DNA from: Chitinophaga parva
Lineage (GTDB): Bacteria; Bacteroidota; Bacteroidia; Chitinophagales; Chitinophagaceae
Reading direction: 5' to 3'
Length of the DNA: 64,000 nt
Assembly (NCBI RefSeq): GCF_003071345.1
Contig: NZ_QCYK01000002.1
Span: forward strand, 620,001 to 684,000
Shown here: positions 44,465 through 54,939 of the stretch, in pieces
Position numbering within the stretch: the stretch's first letter is position 1
Layout: every line of letters starts with the position of its first letter
Notes under the pieces: model-generated
The model's input: only the letters and a program-made list of their open reading frames with translations
What the model was told of the DNA's origin: nothing
The model's database searches: none
Program-made: the position numbers and the translations under genes

Positions 44465-44510
44465 AGACCCTCGGGGCGTTTTAAACAAGCGCCTTCGAGG
44501 GTCTTTTTTG
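44465..44510 (+). terminator. Terminator of the SET-domain gene
   Basis: AGACCCTCG (44465-44473) pairs with CGAGGGTCT (44496-44504), with inner GGCG/CGCC pairing, followed by TTTTTTG. Confidence 0.93.
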
Positions 44511-44682
44511 TTGCTCCTGCCGTGGGATCATTGGCAGGGACCCGCAAACAGAAGACGGTGTGCTGGTGACCACCACGGCACCTCCCTACAGGGATTACCT
44601 GTCCGCAGCGGGGCGCAACATGCTCCTTTCAAACCTGATTTTTTTGGAAAAATCCCGCCCCCTCCGTAATATCGCTTTAAAA

Positions 44683-44700
44683 TATATAAGCACTTATATA
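44683..44700. promoter_or_regulatory. Palindromic operator candidate upstream of marR-hut operon
   Basis: TATATAAG, 2-bp centre CA, CTTATATA: a perfect 8-bp inverted repeat 11 bp before the marR ATG. MarR dimers bind palindromes of this size, so autoregulation and control of the hut genes is likely. Confidence 0.65.
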
Positions 44701-44711
44701 ATTTCACGTAC

Positions 44712-45218
44712 ATGCCCTTCTATCCATCACTTGGGTTCCTCGTTTTTGGCAGCCGCCTGCGCCGCCTGAGCGAGTATTTCCTCTCCGAGGTCAATAAAGT
44801 TTATGAGCAGCAGGGCATTCCCTTTGATGCCAGTTGGTTCCCGGTCTTCTATCTGCTGTCCAGGCATCAGCCGCTGTCGCTCACAGCCATTGCAGATGAA
44901 CTGGAAGTGTCACATTCCGCCATTAGCCAGCTGGTCACCAGCCTGCGGAAGAAGGGCTGGGTGACCACGAAGGCCAGTAAGGAAGACGGGCGGCGCCAGG
45001 AAGTGATGTTCACCAAAAAAGGCCAGGCCTTGCTGCTGCAACTGGAACCTGTGTGGGAAGCGGTAACGGCCGCCATGGAACAAATGGCCGGTGAGCATGC
45101 AGAAAGCCGCCGCATCCTGGCCGGCATCGCCGCCCTGGAAGCAAGCCTGGACGAGGTGTCCCTTTCTGAACGCATCTCCCGTCATCTTTCATCATACACC
45201 CAAACAACCACTGCTTAG
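44712..45218 (+). CDS. MarR-family transcriptional regulator of the hut operon
   Basis: Winged-helix regulator, 168 residues. Recognition region LSLTAIADELEVSHSAISQLVTSLRKKGWV with key residues S/H at its centre, and the wing around KEDGRRQEVMFT(K). Its stop codon is 2 nt before hutH, so it is the first gene of the histidine utilisation operon. MarR repressors commonly sense a substrate or intermediate (urocanate in other hut systems with different repressors), so ligand sensing of urocanate or histidine is an inference from position. Confidence 0.9.
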   Translation: MPFYPSLGFLVFGSRLRRLSEYFLSEVNKVYEQQGIPFDASWFPVFYLLSRHQPLSLTAIADELEVSHSAISQLVTSLRKKGWVTTKASKEDGRRQEVMFTKKGQALLLQLEPVWEAVTAAMEQMAGEHAESRRILAGIAALEASLDEVSLSERISRHLSSYTQTTTA

Positions 45219-45220
45219 TT

Positions 45221-46786
45221 ATGCAAACATTCCGTTACGGCACTGATACGTTGAGCGTAGGCCTGGCCCTTGACCTGGCAGAAGGCCGCGCCCGGGGCGT
45301 GCTCACGCCCCAGGTGATGGACCGCATCCGCCAAAGCAAACAATACGTGGACGAGATCGTGTCCCAGCATACCACCGTGTATGGCATCAATACCGGCTTT
45401 GGCCCCCTCTGCGATACCAAGATCTCCGAAGCAGATACGCGCGCCCTGCAATACAACATCCTGCAAAGCCACTGTGTAGGTGTGGGCGCCCCCATTCCCG
45501 CAATGGTGGCAAAGCTCATGCTCATCACCAAGGTGCAGGCCCTGGCCCAGGGCTACTCCGGCGTAAACCCCATCACCCTGGAGCGTATCTGCTGGCATAT
45601 TGATCATGACATTATTCCCCTGGTGCCGGAAAAAGGCTCTGTAGGGGCCTCCGGCGACCTGGCCCCTTTATCCCACCTTTTCCTGCCGCTCATTGGCCTG
45701 GGACAGGTTTGGTACAAAGGCGTGCAAACGCCCGCTGCTGCCGTGTTACAGCAGGAAGGGCTGGAGCCCGTGGTGCTGGGGCCCAAAGAAGGCCTGGCAT
45801 TGATCAACGGTACCCAGTTCATTTTGTCCTTTGCAGTAAGGGCGGTGCAGCGCCTGCACAATGCCCTGGAAGCGGCAGACATCATAGGCGCCCTTTCCCT
45901 GGAAGGCCTTATGGGCACGTCAAAACCTTTTGATCCCAGGTTGCACGCCATCCGGCCGTTCCCGGGTAATCAATACGTGGCCCACCGCCTCCATGCCCTT
46001 ACCGCTGGCTCGCAGATCATGTACTCCCATGCGGACTGTGGCCGCGTGCAGGACCCTTACTCCCTGCGTTGCATGCCCCAGGTACATGGCGCCTCCCGCA
46101 CGGCCTGGCTGCACCTGAAAGAACTTACTACCATAGAGCTGAATGCCGTGACGGACAATCCCATCATTTTCAGCGCGGAAGACACCATCAGCGGGGGCAA
46201 CTTCCACGGCCAGCCATTGGCCCTGCCCCTGGATTACGCCACCATAGCGGCTGCAGAGCTGGGCAATATCTCCGACCGCCGCTGCTACATGATGATCGAA
46301 GGCCGTTTTGGGCTGCCTAAACTGCTCATTGCGGATGCAGGCCTCAACTCCGGCTTCATGATCCCCCAGTATACCACGGCCGCATTGGTCACAGAAAATA
46401 AAACGCTTTGTTTCCCCGCCAGCGCAGACAGCATACCTACTTCCCTGGGCCAGGAAGACCATGTGTCTATGGGCTCCATCAGTGGCCGTAAGCTAAACCA
46501 GGTGATCGATAACCTGGAGTATATCCTGGCCATAGAACTGCTGTATGCCGCGCAGGCAGTGGATTTCCGCCGCCCGCTGGTATCCGGCCCCGTGCTGGAA
46601 GCGGTGCATGCATACGCCCGCCAGCAGGTAAGCTTTGCGGACAAGGACCGTGTATTTGCCTATGATATTGCCGCCTTGCAAAAGATTATTGCAGACCAGT
46701 CGCTGGTACGTATAGCCGATACCGTAGCCGCCCAACATCATATCACCTTAAACAATGCATCTCATGAACAGTTTGGACTTTATTAA
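45221..46786 (+). CDS. hutH: Histidine ammonia-lyase
   Basis: First step of histidine breakdown: elimination of ammonia to urocanate. 521 residues. The Ala-Ser-Gly triad that forms the MIO cofactor is A143-S144-G145 in [14 protein letters not shown]. Other family elements: YGINTGFG near residue 54, NGTQFIL, DNPIIF and the [14 protein letters not shown] segment. Its 3' end overlaps the hutU start by 32 bp. Confidence 0.97.
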   Translation: MQTFRYGTDTLSVGLALDLAEGRARGVLTPQVMDRIRQSKQYVDEIVSQHTTVYGINTGFGPLCDTKISEADTRALQYNILQSHCVGVGAPIPAMVAKLMLITKVQALAQGYSGVNPITLERICWHIDHDIIPLVPEKGSVGASGDLAPLSHLFLPLIGLGQVWYKGVQTPAAAVLQQEGLEPVVLGPKEGLALINGTQFILSFAVRAVQRLHNALEAADIIGALSLEGLMGTSKPFDPRLHAIRPFPGNQYVAHRLHALTAGSQIMYSHADCGRVQDPYSLRCMPQVHGASRTAWLHLKELTTIELNAVTDNPIIFSAEDTISGGNFHGQPLALPLDYATIAAAELGNISDRRCYMMIEGRFGLPKLLIADAGLNSGFMIPQYTTAALVTENKTLCFPASADSIPTSLGQEDHVSMGSISGRKLNQVIDNLEYILAIELLYAAQAVDFRRPLVSGPVLEAVHAYARQQVSFADKDRVFAYDIAALQKIIADQSLVRIADTVAAQHHITLNNASHEQFGLY

Positions 46787-48434
46787 GACCTACGCGGCAC
46801 ACCCGCATTACAAAGCCCCGCGTGGCATGCAGCTGCATGCAAAGTCGTGGCAAACGGAGGCCCCCCTGCGTATGCTGCTCAATAACCTGGATGCGGAAGT
46901 GGCGGAGAACCCGGATGAACTGGTGGTGTACGGCGGCATAGGCCAGGCAGCGCGCAACCGCGACGCACTGCAAAAGATCATTGAAGTATTGCTTACGCTG
47001 GATGAAGAGCATTCTTTGCTGGTACAATCCGGCAAGCCCGTAGGCGTGGTACGTACCCACCCGCAGGCACCCCGCGTGATGCTGGCCAACAGTAACCTGG
47101 TGCCCAAGTGGGCCACCTGGGAGCACTTTAACGAGCTGCGCGCCAAAGGCCTCATGATGTACGGGCAAATGACCGCCGGCAGCTGGATCTACATCGGCAC
47201 GCAAGGCATCCTGCAAGGCACGTATGAAACCTTCATGGAATGCGGCCGCCAGCACTTTGGGGGTAACCTGGAAGGTAAGCTGCTGGTCACGGCCGGCATA
47301 GGTGGTATGGGCGGTGCACAACCGCTGGCGGCCACTATGGCAGGCGCCGTGTTCCTGGGTGCAGACGTGGATGCTTCCCGCCTGCAAAAGCGCATCCATA
47401 CCCGCTACCTGGACAAGATGACCCACAGCTATGAAGAAGCCATTGCCTGGGTAAAGGCGGCACAGGCCAGCGGCACGCCTTTGTCTGTAGGCCTGGTGAG
47501 CGATGCCGGCGACCTGCTGGAACGTCTGCTGAAAGACAATATCATTCCCGATATCCTCACGGACCAGACTTCCGCACACGATCCGCTGAATGGTTATATT
47601 CCCAATGGTCTTAGCCTGGAAGCCGCAGCAGACCTGCGTAAGCAGGATGCCGCCGCTTACCGTGCCCTGTCTATCCGCAGCATGGCCCGGCACGTGAATT
47701 TCATGCTGGACCTGCAGGCTAAAGGTGCTGTAACATTTGACTACGGCAATAACCTCCGAGAGTTTGCCAAAGAAGGTGGGGCAGCCAATGCCTTCAATTT
47801 TCCTGGTTTTACACCCGCCTATATCCGCCCGCTTTTCTGCGAAGGTAAAGGCCCCTTCCGCTGGGTGGCCCTTTCCGGTGATCCCGAAGATATTTATACC
47901 ACAGACCGTGCATTGATGGAACTGTTCCCGGAGAACAAGGCCCTGGCCAACTGGCTTACACAGGCAAAGGAAAAGATCGCCTTCCAGGGGCTGCCGGCAC
48001 GCATTTGCTGGCTGGGCATGGGAGAGCGGGAAAAGGCAGGACTGCTGTTTAACGAGCTGGTAAAAACAGGCAAGGTAAAAGCACCCATCGTAATAGGGCG
48101 TGACCACCTGGACTGTGGTTCTGTAGCCTCCCCCAACCGGGAAACGGAAGCGATGAAAGACGGCTCTGATGCCGTGTCCGACTGGCCTCTGCTCAACCTT
48201 ATGGCCAATACTGGTGGCGGCGCCACCTGGGTATCTTTCCACCACGGCGGTGGCGTAGGCATGGGCTATTCCCAGCACGCCGGCATGGTGATCCTGGCAG
48301 ATGGCACAGACCGTGCAAAGGCTTGCCTGCAAAGGGTGTTGTTCAATGACCCTGCGTTAGGTATTTTCCGTCATACAGATGCGGGTTATGAGAAAGCCGC
48401 GGAAGTGGGCAAACAATTCGGCCTTCAACTTTAA
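46755..48434 (+). CDS. hutU: Urocanate hydratase
   Basis: Second step of histidine breakdown: urocanate to imidazolonepropionate, using tightly bound NAD+. 559 residues, the usual length. The NAD-binding glycine-rich [14 protein letters not shown] and the [20 protein letters not shown] core (short centre SPNRET) are diagnostic, as is [15 protein letters not shown] near the end. Start ATG 46755 overlaps hutH by 32 bp; ATG 46764 is an alternative that begins MNSLDF. Confidence 0.97.
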   Translation: MHLMNSLDFIKTYAAHPHYKAPRGMQLHAKSWQTEAPLRMLLNNLDAEVAENPDELVVYGGIGQAARNRDALQKIIEVLLTLDEEHSLLVQSGKPVGVVRTHPQAPRVMLANSNLVPKWATWEHFNELRAKGLMMYGQMTAGSWIYIGTQGILQGTYETFMECGRQHFGGNLEGKLLVTAGIGGMGGAQPLAATMAGAVFLGADVDASRLQKRIHTRYLDKMTHSYEEAIAWVKAAQASGTPLSVGLVSDAGDLLERLLKDNIIPDILTDQTSAHDPLNGYIPNGLSLEAAADLRKQDAAAYRALSIRSMARHVNFMLDLQAKGAVTFDYGNNLREFAKEGGAANAFNFPGFTPAYIRPLFCEGKGPFRWVALSGDPEDIYTTDRALMELFPENKALANWLTQAKEKIAFQGLPARICWLGMGEREKAGLLFNELVKTGKVKAPIVIGRDHLDCGSVASPNRETEAMKDGSDAVSDWPLLNLMANTGGGATWVSFHHGGGVGMGYSQHAGMVILADGTDRAKACLQRVLFNDPALGIFRHTDAGYEKAAEVGKQFGLQL

Positions 48435-48446
48435 AGCAAAACAGCC

Positions 48447-49673
48447 ATGCAACTGATCGGTCCTTTTATACAGATCCTGCCACTAACGGATATGCCTATA
48501 CGTGGCCCGCTGGGTGAACGTCATTTACGCATCATGGAGCACGGTGGCCTGCTGGTAGCGGCCGGGCGGGTGGTGGATGTGGGCGGCTATCAGGATATGA
48601 AAGCACAGTACCCGGATGCGGAGCTGCATTTTATTGACACGCCCCAGGTGCTGCTGCCCGGCTTCATCGACTGCCACACGCACATCTGCTTCAGCGGTAC
48701 GCGCAGCCGTGATTACAGCATGCGCATTGAAGGCCAGTCATACCTGGACATAGCCCGCGCGGGTGGCGGTATCTGGAGCTCCGTAACCCAGACACGGGCG
48801 GCGTCGCAGGAAGAACTGGCGGCCCTGGTGGTACAGCGGGCCAACCGTCACCTGCAGGAAGGCGTGACCACGATAGAAGTAAAAAGCGGTTATGGGCTCA
48901 ATGCAGCGCAGGAGTTGAAAATGCTGCGCGCTATCCGCGATGCAGGCGTGCATACCAAGGCATCGCTGGTAAGTACCTGCCTGGCCGCCCACCTGGTGCC
49001 CAAAGATTTTGAGGGCGATGAAAAGGCCTACCTGGAGTGGATCATCGCAGACCTCTTGCCACAGGTACAGCAGGAAAGGCTCAGTAACCGCGTGGATATT
49101 TTTATAGAGCAAACCGCTTTCTCCCCCGCAGCCGCCATGCCTTTCCTGGAGGCCGCCGCCAGCCTGGGTTTTGACCTTACGGTGCATGCAGACCAGTTTA
49201 CCGCCGGCAGTGCGCAACTGGCCGTGGCGGTGCATGCACGGAGTGCAGATCACCTGGAAGCCAGTGATGACGCGGCTATCCGGGCACTGGGTGGTGCAGA
49301 TACGGTAGCGGTCGTGCTGCCGGGGGCTTCATTGGGCCTGGGTATGCAGTACGCGCCGGCACGCCGCCTGCTGGATGCGGGTGCCATCCTGGCCATTGCC
49401 AGCGACTGGAATCCCGGCTCTGCCCCCATGGGTGACCTGTTGATGCAAGCCGCAGTACTAAGCGCGGCAGAAAAGCTGTCCGCAGCAGAAGTGCTGGCAG
49501 GCCTTACCATCCGCGCGGCACATGCCCTGGGCCTGGAAGACCGGGGCGTACTGCGTTACGGCTGGTTTGCCGATATGCAATCTTACCCTTGTGCAGATTA
49601 CCGCGACATTCTTTATTACCAGGGTAAAATGAAGCCGCAGCACGTTTGGAAAGAGGGTATCTTGGTGAAATAA
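48447..49673 (+). CDS. hutI: Imidazolonepropionase
   Basis: Third step of histidine breakdown: opens the imidazolone ring to N-formimidoyl-glutamate. 408 residues of the amidohydrolase superfamily. Metal ligands lie in FIDCHTHICFSGTR (the HxH), a His in VHADQF and the Asp in IASDWNPGSAP. The TTIEVKSGYGL segment is typical of HutI. Starts 12 nt after hutU. Confidence 0.97.
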   Translation: MQLIGPFIQILPLTDMPIRGPLGERHLRIMEHGGLLVAAGRVVDVGGYQDMKAQYPDAELHFIDTPQVLLPGFIDCHTHICFSGTRSRDYSMRIEGQSYLDIARAGGGIWSSVTQTRAASQEELAALVVQRANRHLQEGVTTIEVKSGYGLNAAQELKMLRAIRDAGVHTKASLVSTCLAAHLVPKDFEGDEKAYLEWIIADLLPQVQQERLSNRVDIFIEQTAFSPAAAMPFLEAAASLGFDLTVHADQFTAGSAQLAVAVHARSADHLEASDDAAIRALGGADTVAVVLPGASLGLGMQYAPARRLLDAGAILAIASDWNPGSAPMGDLLMQAAVLSAAEKLSAAEVLAGLTIRAAHALGLEDRGVLRYGWFADMQSYPCADYRDILYYQGKMKPQHVWKEGILVK

Positions 49674-49684
49674 ATCAGGTGGAT

Positions 49685-50728
49685 ATGAAACACTACCGTC
49701 CCCCACAGGCCTGGACCGGCCGCATAGATGGCTTTTCCGCGCCTTACCTGCGCTGGCACCAGGTGGTATTGCCGGTGGACCTGCGCCAGCAAGCATTGCC
49801 CCCGCTGGCAACCGGAGAGAAAGGGCTGGCTTTACTGGGCTTTGCCTGTGATGAAGGCGTGCGTCGCAACAAAGGCAGGGTGGGTGCTGTGAAAGGCCCA
49901 CAGGCCTTGCGCAGCGCCTGCGCCAGCCTGCCGATGCACTTCACCGGCGAATTCCGCCTGGTAGATGCAGGCGATGTTACCTGTGAAGACGGGGACCTGG
50001 AAGCCGCACAGGCCACGCTGGAACGTGCCGTACAATCCTTGCTGGAAGCGGGTTACAGGCCGCTGTTGCTGGGTGGTGGGCATGAGATCATGTACGGCCA
50101 TGCCTGCGGCGTGCAGCAGTTCCTGGAAGCAAAGGCCTTGCACAACACCCCCCATACCTCGGATGTACAACAAGCCGTGAAGGCCATGCCCACGCTGGGC
50201 TTCATCAATTTTGACGCACATTTTGACATCCGGGAGCCGGATGCCGCAGGGCCCAGTTCCGGCACGGGTTTCTGGCAGCTGGCCACGGAAAGCCAGGCCG
50301 CCGGCCGCCCTTTCCGCTACCTGGCATTGGGCATCCAGCCCATGGGCAATACCCAGGCCCTCTTCCAGCTGGCCCATACCCACCGGGTGGAGTACGTGAT
50401 AGCAGATGCATTCCATTTTTCAAAAACGGAACTAACGTTAAAGACTATACGTAACTTTATAGCCGGCGTAGATCATATTTATTTTACTACCTGCCTGGAT
50501 GTATTCAGTGCTGCAAATGCGCCGGGGGTAAGCGCCCCGGCCCCCAATGGTATTCTGCCCACCGGGCTGGCCCTGCAGTGTTACCGGCAGATCCTCCAGT
50601 GTGGTAAAGTGATCAGCACGGATATTGCGGAGCTGAATCCCGGTTATGACAGCGATAACCGCACGGCCAAGCTGGCCGCGGCCCTGGTGTTTGAAACGGC
50701 CAGTGCTTATCTTGGGCTGGTGTATTGA
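49685..50728 (+). CDS. hutG: Formimidoylglutamase (arginase family)
   Basis: Last step of this hut pathway: N-formimidoyl-glutamate to glutamate and formamide. 347 residues from ATG 49685 (the longer frame overlaps hutI and lacks homology). Manganese ligands are in GGGHEIMYGHA, FINFDAHFDIRE and the late CLDVFSAANAPGVSAP (D-x-F-S replaces the usual D-x-D-x-x-D). This last substitution is seen in formimidoylglutamase rather than arginase. It ends the operon with no clear terminator in the 56-bp gap that follows. Confidence 0.93.
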   Translation: MKHYRPPQAWTGRIDGFSAPYLRWHQVVLPVDLRQQALPPLATGEKGLALLGFACDEGVRRNKGRVGAVKGPQALRSACASLPMHFTGEFRLVDAGDVTCEDGDLEAAQATLERAVQSLLEAGYRPLLLGGGHEIMYGHACGVQQFLEAKALHNTPHTSDVQQAVKAMPTLGFINFDAHFDIREPDAAGPSSGTGFWQLATESQAAGRPFRYLALGIQPMGNTQALFQLAHTHRVEYVIADAFHFSKTELTLKTIRNFIAGVDHIYFTTCLDVFSAANAPGVSAPAPNGILPTGLALQCYRQILQCGKVISTDIAELNPGYDSDNRTAKLAAALVFETASAYLGLVY

Positions 50729-50784
50729 ATATTTGGAGTGCTACTGATTATATGGTAAATTCATGGCGCTAAAACCCCAACGCT

Positions 50785-51390
50785 ATGTACCGTGTACCAA
50801 AAATTGCCACGCTGATGCTGGCCGGCATGCTCTTTACAATGGCTGCCTTTTCACAGAAAGTTAAAGTAACCGAAGGAGACCTTTCTGCACTGAAAGGAGA
50901 AAAGATCATCAACACGCAATTTACCTACGACAATATGAGCGTAGGAAAATTTCCCAAAGAAGCCGACTACGTAAAGCAAAAGACGGATGACCTCAACAAG
51001 AAAACACCCGGCCGTGGCGATACCTGGGCCAAATCGTGGGTAGCAGACCGCGAGGGCCGTTTTGAGCCTAAGTTCAATGAACTGCTTTCCAAAGCCAGTG
51101 GCATGGACGCCGGCACCCACAAAGATGCCAAGTATACGCTCATCTTCCACACCACTTCCACAGAGCCTGGTTTTAACGTAGGCGTAATGCGCAAAAGCGC
51201 TTCCGTGGACGGGGAAGCTTTGCTGGTAGAAACAGCTGATCCTTCCAAGGTGATCGCCCGCATCAAGGTGGACAATGCACCCGGAAATGCATTCTGGGGC
51301 AATGACTGGGATACCGGTGAGCGGCTACAGGAAAGCTATGCCACAGCCGGCAGGGGCATCGGAAGGGTGATAGACAAGCAGGTTAACTAA
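50785..51390 (+). CDS. Exported protein of unknown function
   Basis: 201-residue protein with a signal peptide (ending near FSQ) and no lipobox. The mature part is a compact alpha/beta domain with repeated Lys and Asp and a C-terminal AYATAGRGIGRVIDKQVN-like end, whose GRGIG is the only distinctive motif. Similar exported proteins seem common in Bacteroidota, but I cannot assign a function. Terminated at 51395; no functional link to the hut genes is visible. Confidence 0.75.
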   Translation: MYRVPKIATLMLAGMLFTMAAFSQKVKVTEGDLSALKGEKIINTQFTYDNMSVGKFPKEADYVKQKTDDLNKKTPGRGDTWAKSWVADREGRFEPKFNELLSKASGMDAGTHKDAKYTLIFHTTSTEPGFNVGVMRKSASVDGEALLVETADPSKVIARIKVDNAPGNAFWGNDWDTGERLQESYATAGRGIGRVIDKQVN

Positions 51391-51394
51391 CAAT

Positions 51395-51426
51395 AAAAAA
51401 GGCGTGATGATTCACGCCTTTTTTTA
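51395..51426. terminator. Bidirectional terminator before purU
   Basis: AAGGCGTGA/TCACGCCTT stem with flanking A- and T-runs; shared by the 50785 gene and the convergent purU. Confidence 0.9.
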
Positions 51427-51428
51427 TT

Positions 51429-52298
51429 TTAAAATACGATGGTCTTATTGCCATGCACGATCACCCGGTCATCCACGTGCGCCTTCACCGCGCGGGTGAG
51501 CACCTGGCGCTCTATATCCTTGCCCAGCATGACCAGGTCTTCCACGGAGTGACGGTGGCTTACCCGGGCCACGTCCTGTTCAATGATAGGCCCTTCGTCC
51601 AGTTCATTGGTTACATAATGCGCTGTGGCGCCAATGAGCTTTACACCGCGGGTGTACGCATTGAGGTAAGGCCTGGCGCCCGCGAAGGCCGGCAGGAAAG
51701 AGTGATGGATATTGATGATGCGGCCTGGCATACGCTCCACCACGGTGGGGGAGAGGATCTGCATGTAACGTGCCAGTACAATGAAATCGATGCCCGTATT
51801 GGCCAGCAGGGCCAGTGCCTGGGCTTCCTGCTCCGCTTTATTTTCTTTGGTTACCGGCAGGTAGTGGAAGGGAATGTCAAAGCTTTCCACCTCCGCCCGC
51901 AGGCTTTCGTGGTTGGAGATCACCAGGGGTATATCCACCTTCAGCTCCCCGCTACGCCAGCGCCACAGCAGTTCCTGCAGGCAGTGGTCGTAGGCAGATA
52001 CAAAGATGCCCATGCGCTTGCGGTGGTCCGGGTAGTCAATGCGCCAATCCATTTGCATGGGATTTGCTACACTTTCGGCAAAGGAAGCTTCAAACGCGTG
52101 GCGGTCGCTGGTACTGTTTTCCAGGTGGAATTCCATGCGCATGAAGAAAAGCCCCTCGCGGGGATCGGTACTATGTTGACTGGCGTCCAGGATATTGGCG
52201 CCCAGGGCGTATAGGAACTGAGACACGCGCGCTACAATGCCCGGCCTGTCTGCACAGCAGATCAGCAGGCGGCCCGTGAATTGGTAAGTGGCTTTCAT
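51429..52298 (-). CDS. purU: Formyltetrahydrofolate deformylase
   Basis: Hydrolyses 10-formyl-THF to formate and THF, 289 residues. N-terminal ACT domain (about 5-85; [18 protein letters not shown] core GIVARV) senses one-carbon status; C-terminal formyltransferase domain (about 90-285) has [10 protein letters not shown] with the catalytic Asn and His and the Asp in the NELDEGPII loop. Supplies formate for purine synthesis. Single gene, divergent from the phosphoesterase at 52376. Confidence 0.96.
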   Translation of the reverse strand: MKATYQFTGRLLICCADRPGIVARVSQFLYALGANILDASQHSTDPREGLFFMRMEFHLENSTSDRHAFEASFAESVANPMQMDWRIDYPDHRKRMGIFVSAYDHCLQELLWRWRSGELKVDIPLVISNHESLRAEVESFDIPFHYLPVTKENKAEQEAQALALLANTGIDFIVLARYMQILSPTVVERMPGRIINIHHSFLPAFAGARPYLNAYTRGVKLIGATAHYVTNELDEGPIIEQDVARVSHRHSVEDLVMLGKDIERQVLTRAVKAHVDDRVIVHGNKTIVF

Positions 52299-52362
52299 GA
52301 AGGAGGTGTGACCGTTTTTTCCTGTACAAAATATAAAAAAGCATTCATTTGTTTTAGGCCGT

Positions 52363-52370
52363 TACCTTTG
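52363..52370 (+). promoter_or_regulatory. Candidate -7 box 5 nt before the phosphoesterase ATG
   Basis: TACCTTTG matches TAnnTTTG; only 5 nt separate it from the ATG at 52376, so the transcript would be nearly or fully leaderless. Confidence 0.5.
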
Positions 52371-52375
52371 TCGCT

Positions 52376-52870
52376 ATGAAAAAGATAGGCCTGCTTTCGG
52401 ATACCCATAGCTATCTGCATCCACTGGTACAGCGGCACTTTGCCGCGGTGGATGAAATATGGCATGCCGGCGACCTGGGAGATTCCGCCACGGCAGACGC
52501 CCTGGAGGCCCTGGGCAAGCCTTTCCGTGCGGTATGGGGCAATATAGACGGGCCGGAACTGCGACAGCGCTACCCCGAAACCCAGCGCTTTACCGTGGAA
52601 GGTGTGGACGTGATGATGACCCATATAGGTGGTTACCCCGGTAAATATGCGCCGGGCATCCGCGCCCAGCTGCTGCAACATCCGCCCAAACTCTTTATCT
52701 GCGGGCATTCCCACATCCTCAAAGTAATGCCCGATCCCCAACTGGGCCTCCTGCATATGAATCCCGGGGCATGTGGCATACAGGGCTGGCACAAGGTAAA
52801 AACGTTGCTGCGCTTCGTGGTGGACAGTGGTAATATCAAGGACCTGGAGGTGATAGAATTGCCGAAATGA
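52376..52870 (+). CDS. Metallophosphoesterase (YfcE/MJ0936 type)
   Basis: Small calcineurin-like phosphoesterase, 164 residues. The metal-ligand motifs are in order: SDTHS, HAGDLGD, WGNID, MTHIGGYP and CGHSH. This compact form acts on phosphodiesters or small phosphomonoesters; the substrate is unknown. Its stop lies before the signal peptide chosen for the DUF4421 gene. Confidence 0.92.
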   Translation: MKKIGLLSDTHSYLHPLVQRHFAAVDEIWHAGDLGDSATADALEALGKPFRAVWGNIDGPELRQRYPETQRFTVEGVDVMMTHIGGYPGKYAPGIRAQLLQHPPKLFICGHSHILKVMPDPQLGLLHMNPGACGIQGWHKVKTLLRFVVDSGNIKDLEVIELPK

Positions 52871-52923
52871 ACTGGCACGCCCGGTTTGGCTTGTATATTG
52901 TAATGCTTTCGCTAAAAAGACGC

Positions 52924-53973
52924 ATGCACATCCCACTGAAACATATAGCCCTGGTGACGATGCTTTGCGGCTGTACCACGCTGGCCATGGCCCAGCGGCA
53001 TCACTGGCCCAAATGGGCGCTTACAAAGAATGATACCAGTTATGTGGAAGATCATTCCCGCGAGTTTACCTTCCGTTTGTATGAATCGCGGAAGTATGGT
53101 GCTTTTGCAGTACATGAGCGGGGAGGAAATCAAAAATTCCGCTATTTCAGCAACACGCCCTTCAATATCGGGGTGGGCGCCAACTACCGCACGTTTGCAC
53201 TGAACCTGGGTTTTAACTTTCCGTTCATCAACAACGGCCTCAAAGAAAAATACGGCAAACCTAAATACCTGGACCTGCAAACGCACGTCTACCTGCGCCG
53301 CTGGATAGCTGACATCTACCTCCAGTATTATAAAAGCTATTACCTCGTAAATCCTGAAGGCACCATCAAAGATTACGTGGAGGATGGCCAGCACGCCCGC
53401 CGCCCGGATATACAGAGCATAGCAGCCGGAGGCACCATCACTTACATCGACAACGATGAAAAATTTTCTTACCGCGCTAACAGCATACAGGTAGACTGGC
53501 AGAAGAAAAGTGCCGGATCCTGGATAGCAGCGGTTTCCACCATGTTTGTAAACGTACATGGTGATTCTTCACTGGTGCCTGCCAATATGAAGGATGAAGG
53601 CTACCTGTCCACCCGGCCCTATGACCGCACCGGCCACTGGCAGATCACAGCAGGAGGCGGGTATGGTTACACCTTTGTATACCGCCAGCATTTCTTTGCC
53701 ACGCTGGTAGCGCAGGTAGGAGTGGGCATCAATACCGGCGCCACTCAGTTTTCTGATGGCGTGCGGGAACGGGGCGCGGGCTTTGGCTGGAATACCAATC
53801 TCCGCGCGGCTATCGGCTACAACTCTGCGCGCTATTTTGCCGGCATTCACTGGGAAAATTTTGGGCTGCATAATAGTGTAGCGGCGGCGAATGCGTACGA
53901 AACATACGGCACGGGCAATTTGCGTGTGAGCATAGCAAAGCGGTTTTTCGTGAAGCGGCATAGGAAGGGCTAG
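52924..53973 (+). CDS. DUF4421 family exported protein
   Basis: Exported Bacteroidota protein of 349 residues. I start at ATG 52924, which gives the signal peptide MHIPLKHIALVTMLCGC...MAQ; the frame begins earlier (52867) and would overlap the phosphoesterase. The mature part opens with WPKWALTKNDTSYVED and then alternates amphipathic strands (GVGANYRTFALNLGF, GGGYGYTFVYRQHFF), which suggests an outer-membrane beta-barrel. Function is unknown. Confidence 0.85.
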   Translation: MHIPLKHIALVTMLCGCTTLAMAQRHHWPKWALTKNDTSYVEDHSREFTFRLYESRKYGAFAVHERGGNQKFRYFSNTPFNIGVGANYRTFALNLGFNFPFINNGLKEKYGKPKYLDLQTHVYLRRWIADIYLQYYKSYYLVNPEGTIKDYVEDGQHARRPDIQSIAAGGTITYIDNDEKFSYRANSIQVDWQKKSAGSWIAAVSTMFVNVHGDSSLVPANMKDEGYLSTRPYDRTGHWQITAGGGYGYTFVYRQHFFATLVAQVGVGINTGATQFSDGVRERGAGFGWNTNLRAAIGYNSARYFAGIHWENFGLHNSVAAANAYETYGTGNLRVSIAKRFFVKRHRKG

Positions 53974-54021
53974 CCCTGCCTCTACTTCCCTCTCGCCATC
54001 ACATGTGGATAGGGATGAAAT

Positions 54022-54057
54022 AAAAGCGGCCGTTTTACTTGCAAAACGGCCGCTTTT
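54022..54057. terminator. Bidirectional terminator between DUF4421 and SGNH genes
   Basis: Perfect 15-bp stem (54022-54036 with 54043-54057), six-nt loop, A- and T-rich ends. Confidence 0.94.
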
Positions 54058-54076
54058 ACAATAAGGAGCGGGAAGA

Positions 54077-54751
54077 TTATTGTACGGTTTTGATCACGTT
54101 CCACATCTGCTCTGCCACCAGCTTATTGCCCGTTTCGTTGAGGTGCACGCCATCCACGGTGAGCACACCTTTTTCCACGTCGCTGGTGTTGTGGGCGGCT
54201 TCGTATTCCGTAAAGAACTTGCGGAGGTCCACTAACGGTATGTGCTGCGCTGCCGCTACCTGGCGGATACTTTCGCTGTATTTGTCCAGGTCTGCATCCT
54301 GTTTGTTTTCGCCATTATGTTTTTCACCAATGGAAGCAGGGGTCACTACGACCACCTTGCTGCCATGGTCCTGCAGTTTTTTGATCAGGGCGTTGTAGAA
54401 TTTCACAAACTTGTCCGGGTCAGTGCCGGTGCCAAACATAGACTTATGCCATACATCGTTCACCCCCACCCAGATCACGGTGATGTCGGGTTTTTTAGCC
54501 AGTACATCTGTGTCCATGCGGAGGTAGAGGTCATACACCTTGTTGCCGCCAATGCCGGCGCCAATGAGGTCGTAGCCCTTGTTGCCCTCCTGGGCCAGGG
54601 TTTTCTTGAGTACGTCAATGTAGCCGCCGGGATTTACGCCGGCCTGGGTAATGGAATCGCCGAAGAAGACTACTTTTTTCACTTTAGCAGTTTTGAAAGC
54701 TGCCAGGGCAAGCACCCCGGCCAGCAAAGCAAGCACGGTTAATTTTTTCAT
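54077..54751 (-). CDS. SGNH/GDSL-family hydrolase, exported
   Basis: Exported esterase/lipase-like protein of 224 residues from ATG 54751 (MKKLTVLALLAGVLALAAF signal). The four SGNH blocks are present: GDSIT (nucleophile Ser), the Gly in IGGNKVYD, the Asn in WVGVNDVW and the catalytic Asp-x-x-His in TVDGVHLN. Family members deacylate sugars, lipids or peptides; the substrate is not predictable. Single gene with a weak -7 box at 54816-54823. Confidence 0.93.
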   Translation of the reverse strand: MKKLTVLALLAGVLALAAFKTAKVKKVVFFGDSITQAGVNPGGYIDVLKKTLAQEGNKGYDLIGAGIGGNKVYDLYLRMDTDVLAKKPDITVIWVGVNDVWHKSMFGTGTDPDKFVKFYNALIKKLQDHGSKVVVVTPASIGEKHNGENKQDADLDKYSESIRQVAAAQHIPLVDLRKFFTEYEAAHNTSDVEKGVLTVDGVHLNETGNKLVAEQMWNVIKTVQ

Positions 54752-54939
54752 GATAGTTGCGTGGTTATTGTTTAAAGGTTCATAACGTTTCCGGTAAGCA
54801 TAATTATTATCCGTAGAAAGATACAACATTGCCCGATTAGTAGGTAGCGCGTATCGGCCATAGCCTTACCTGCCGGGCGCAAAAAAGGCCGGCCACTGTT
54901 ACGGCCAGCCTTCCTGCTGTAAATATCTGCTGTTAAAAA

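Noticed and set aside
46743..48332. 529-residue open frame opposite hutU
   Set aside because: Fully antisense to hutU, whose protein matches urocanate hydratase over its whole length.
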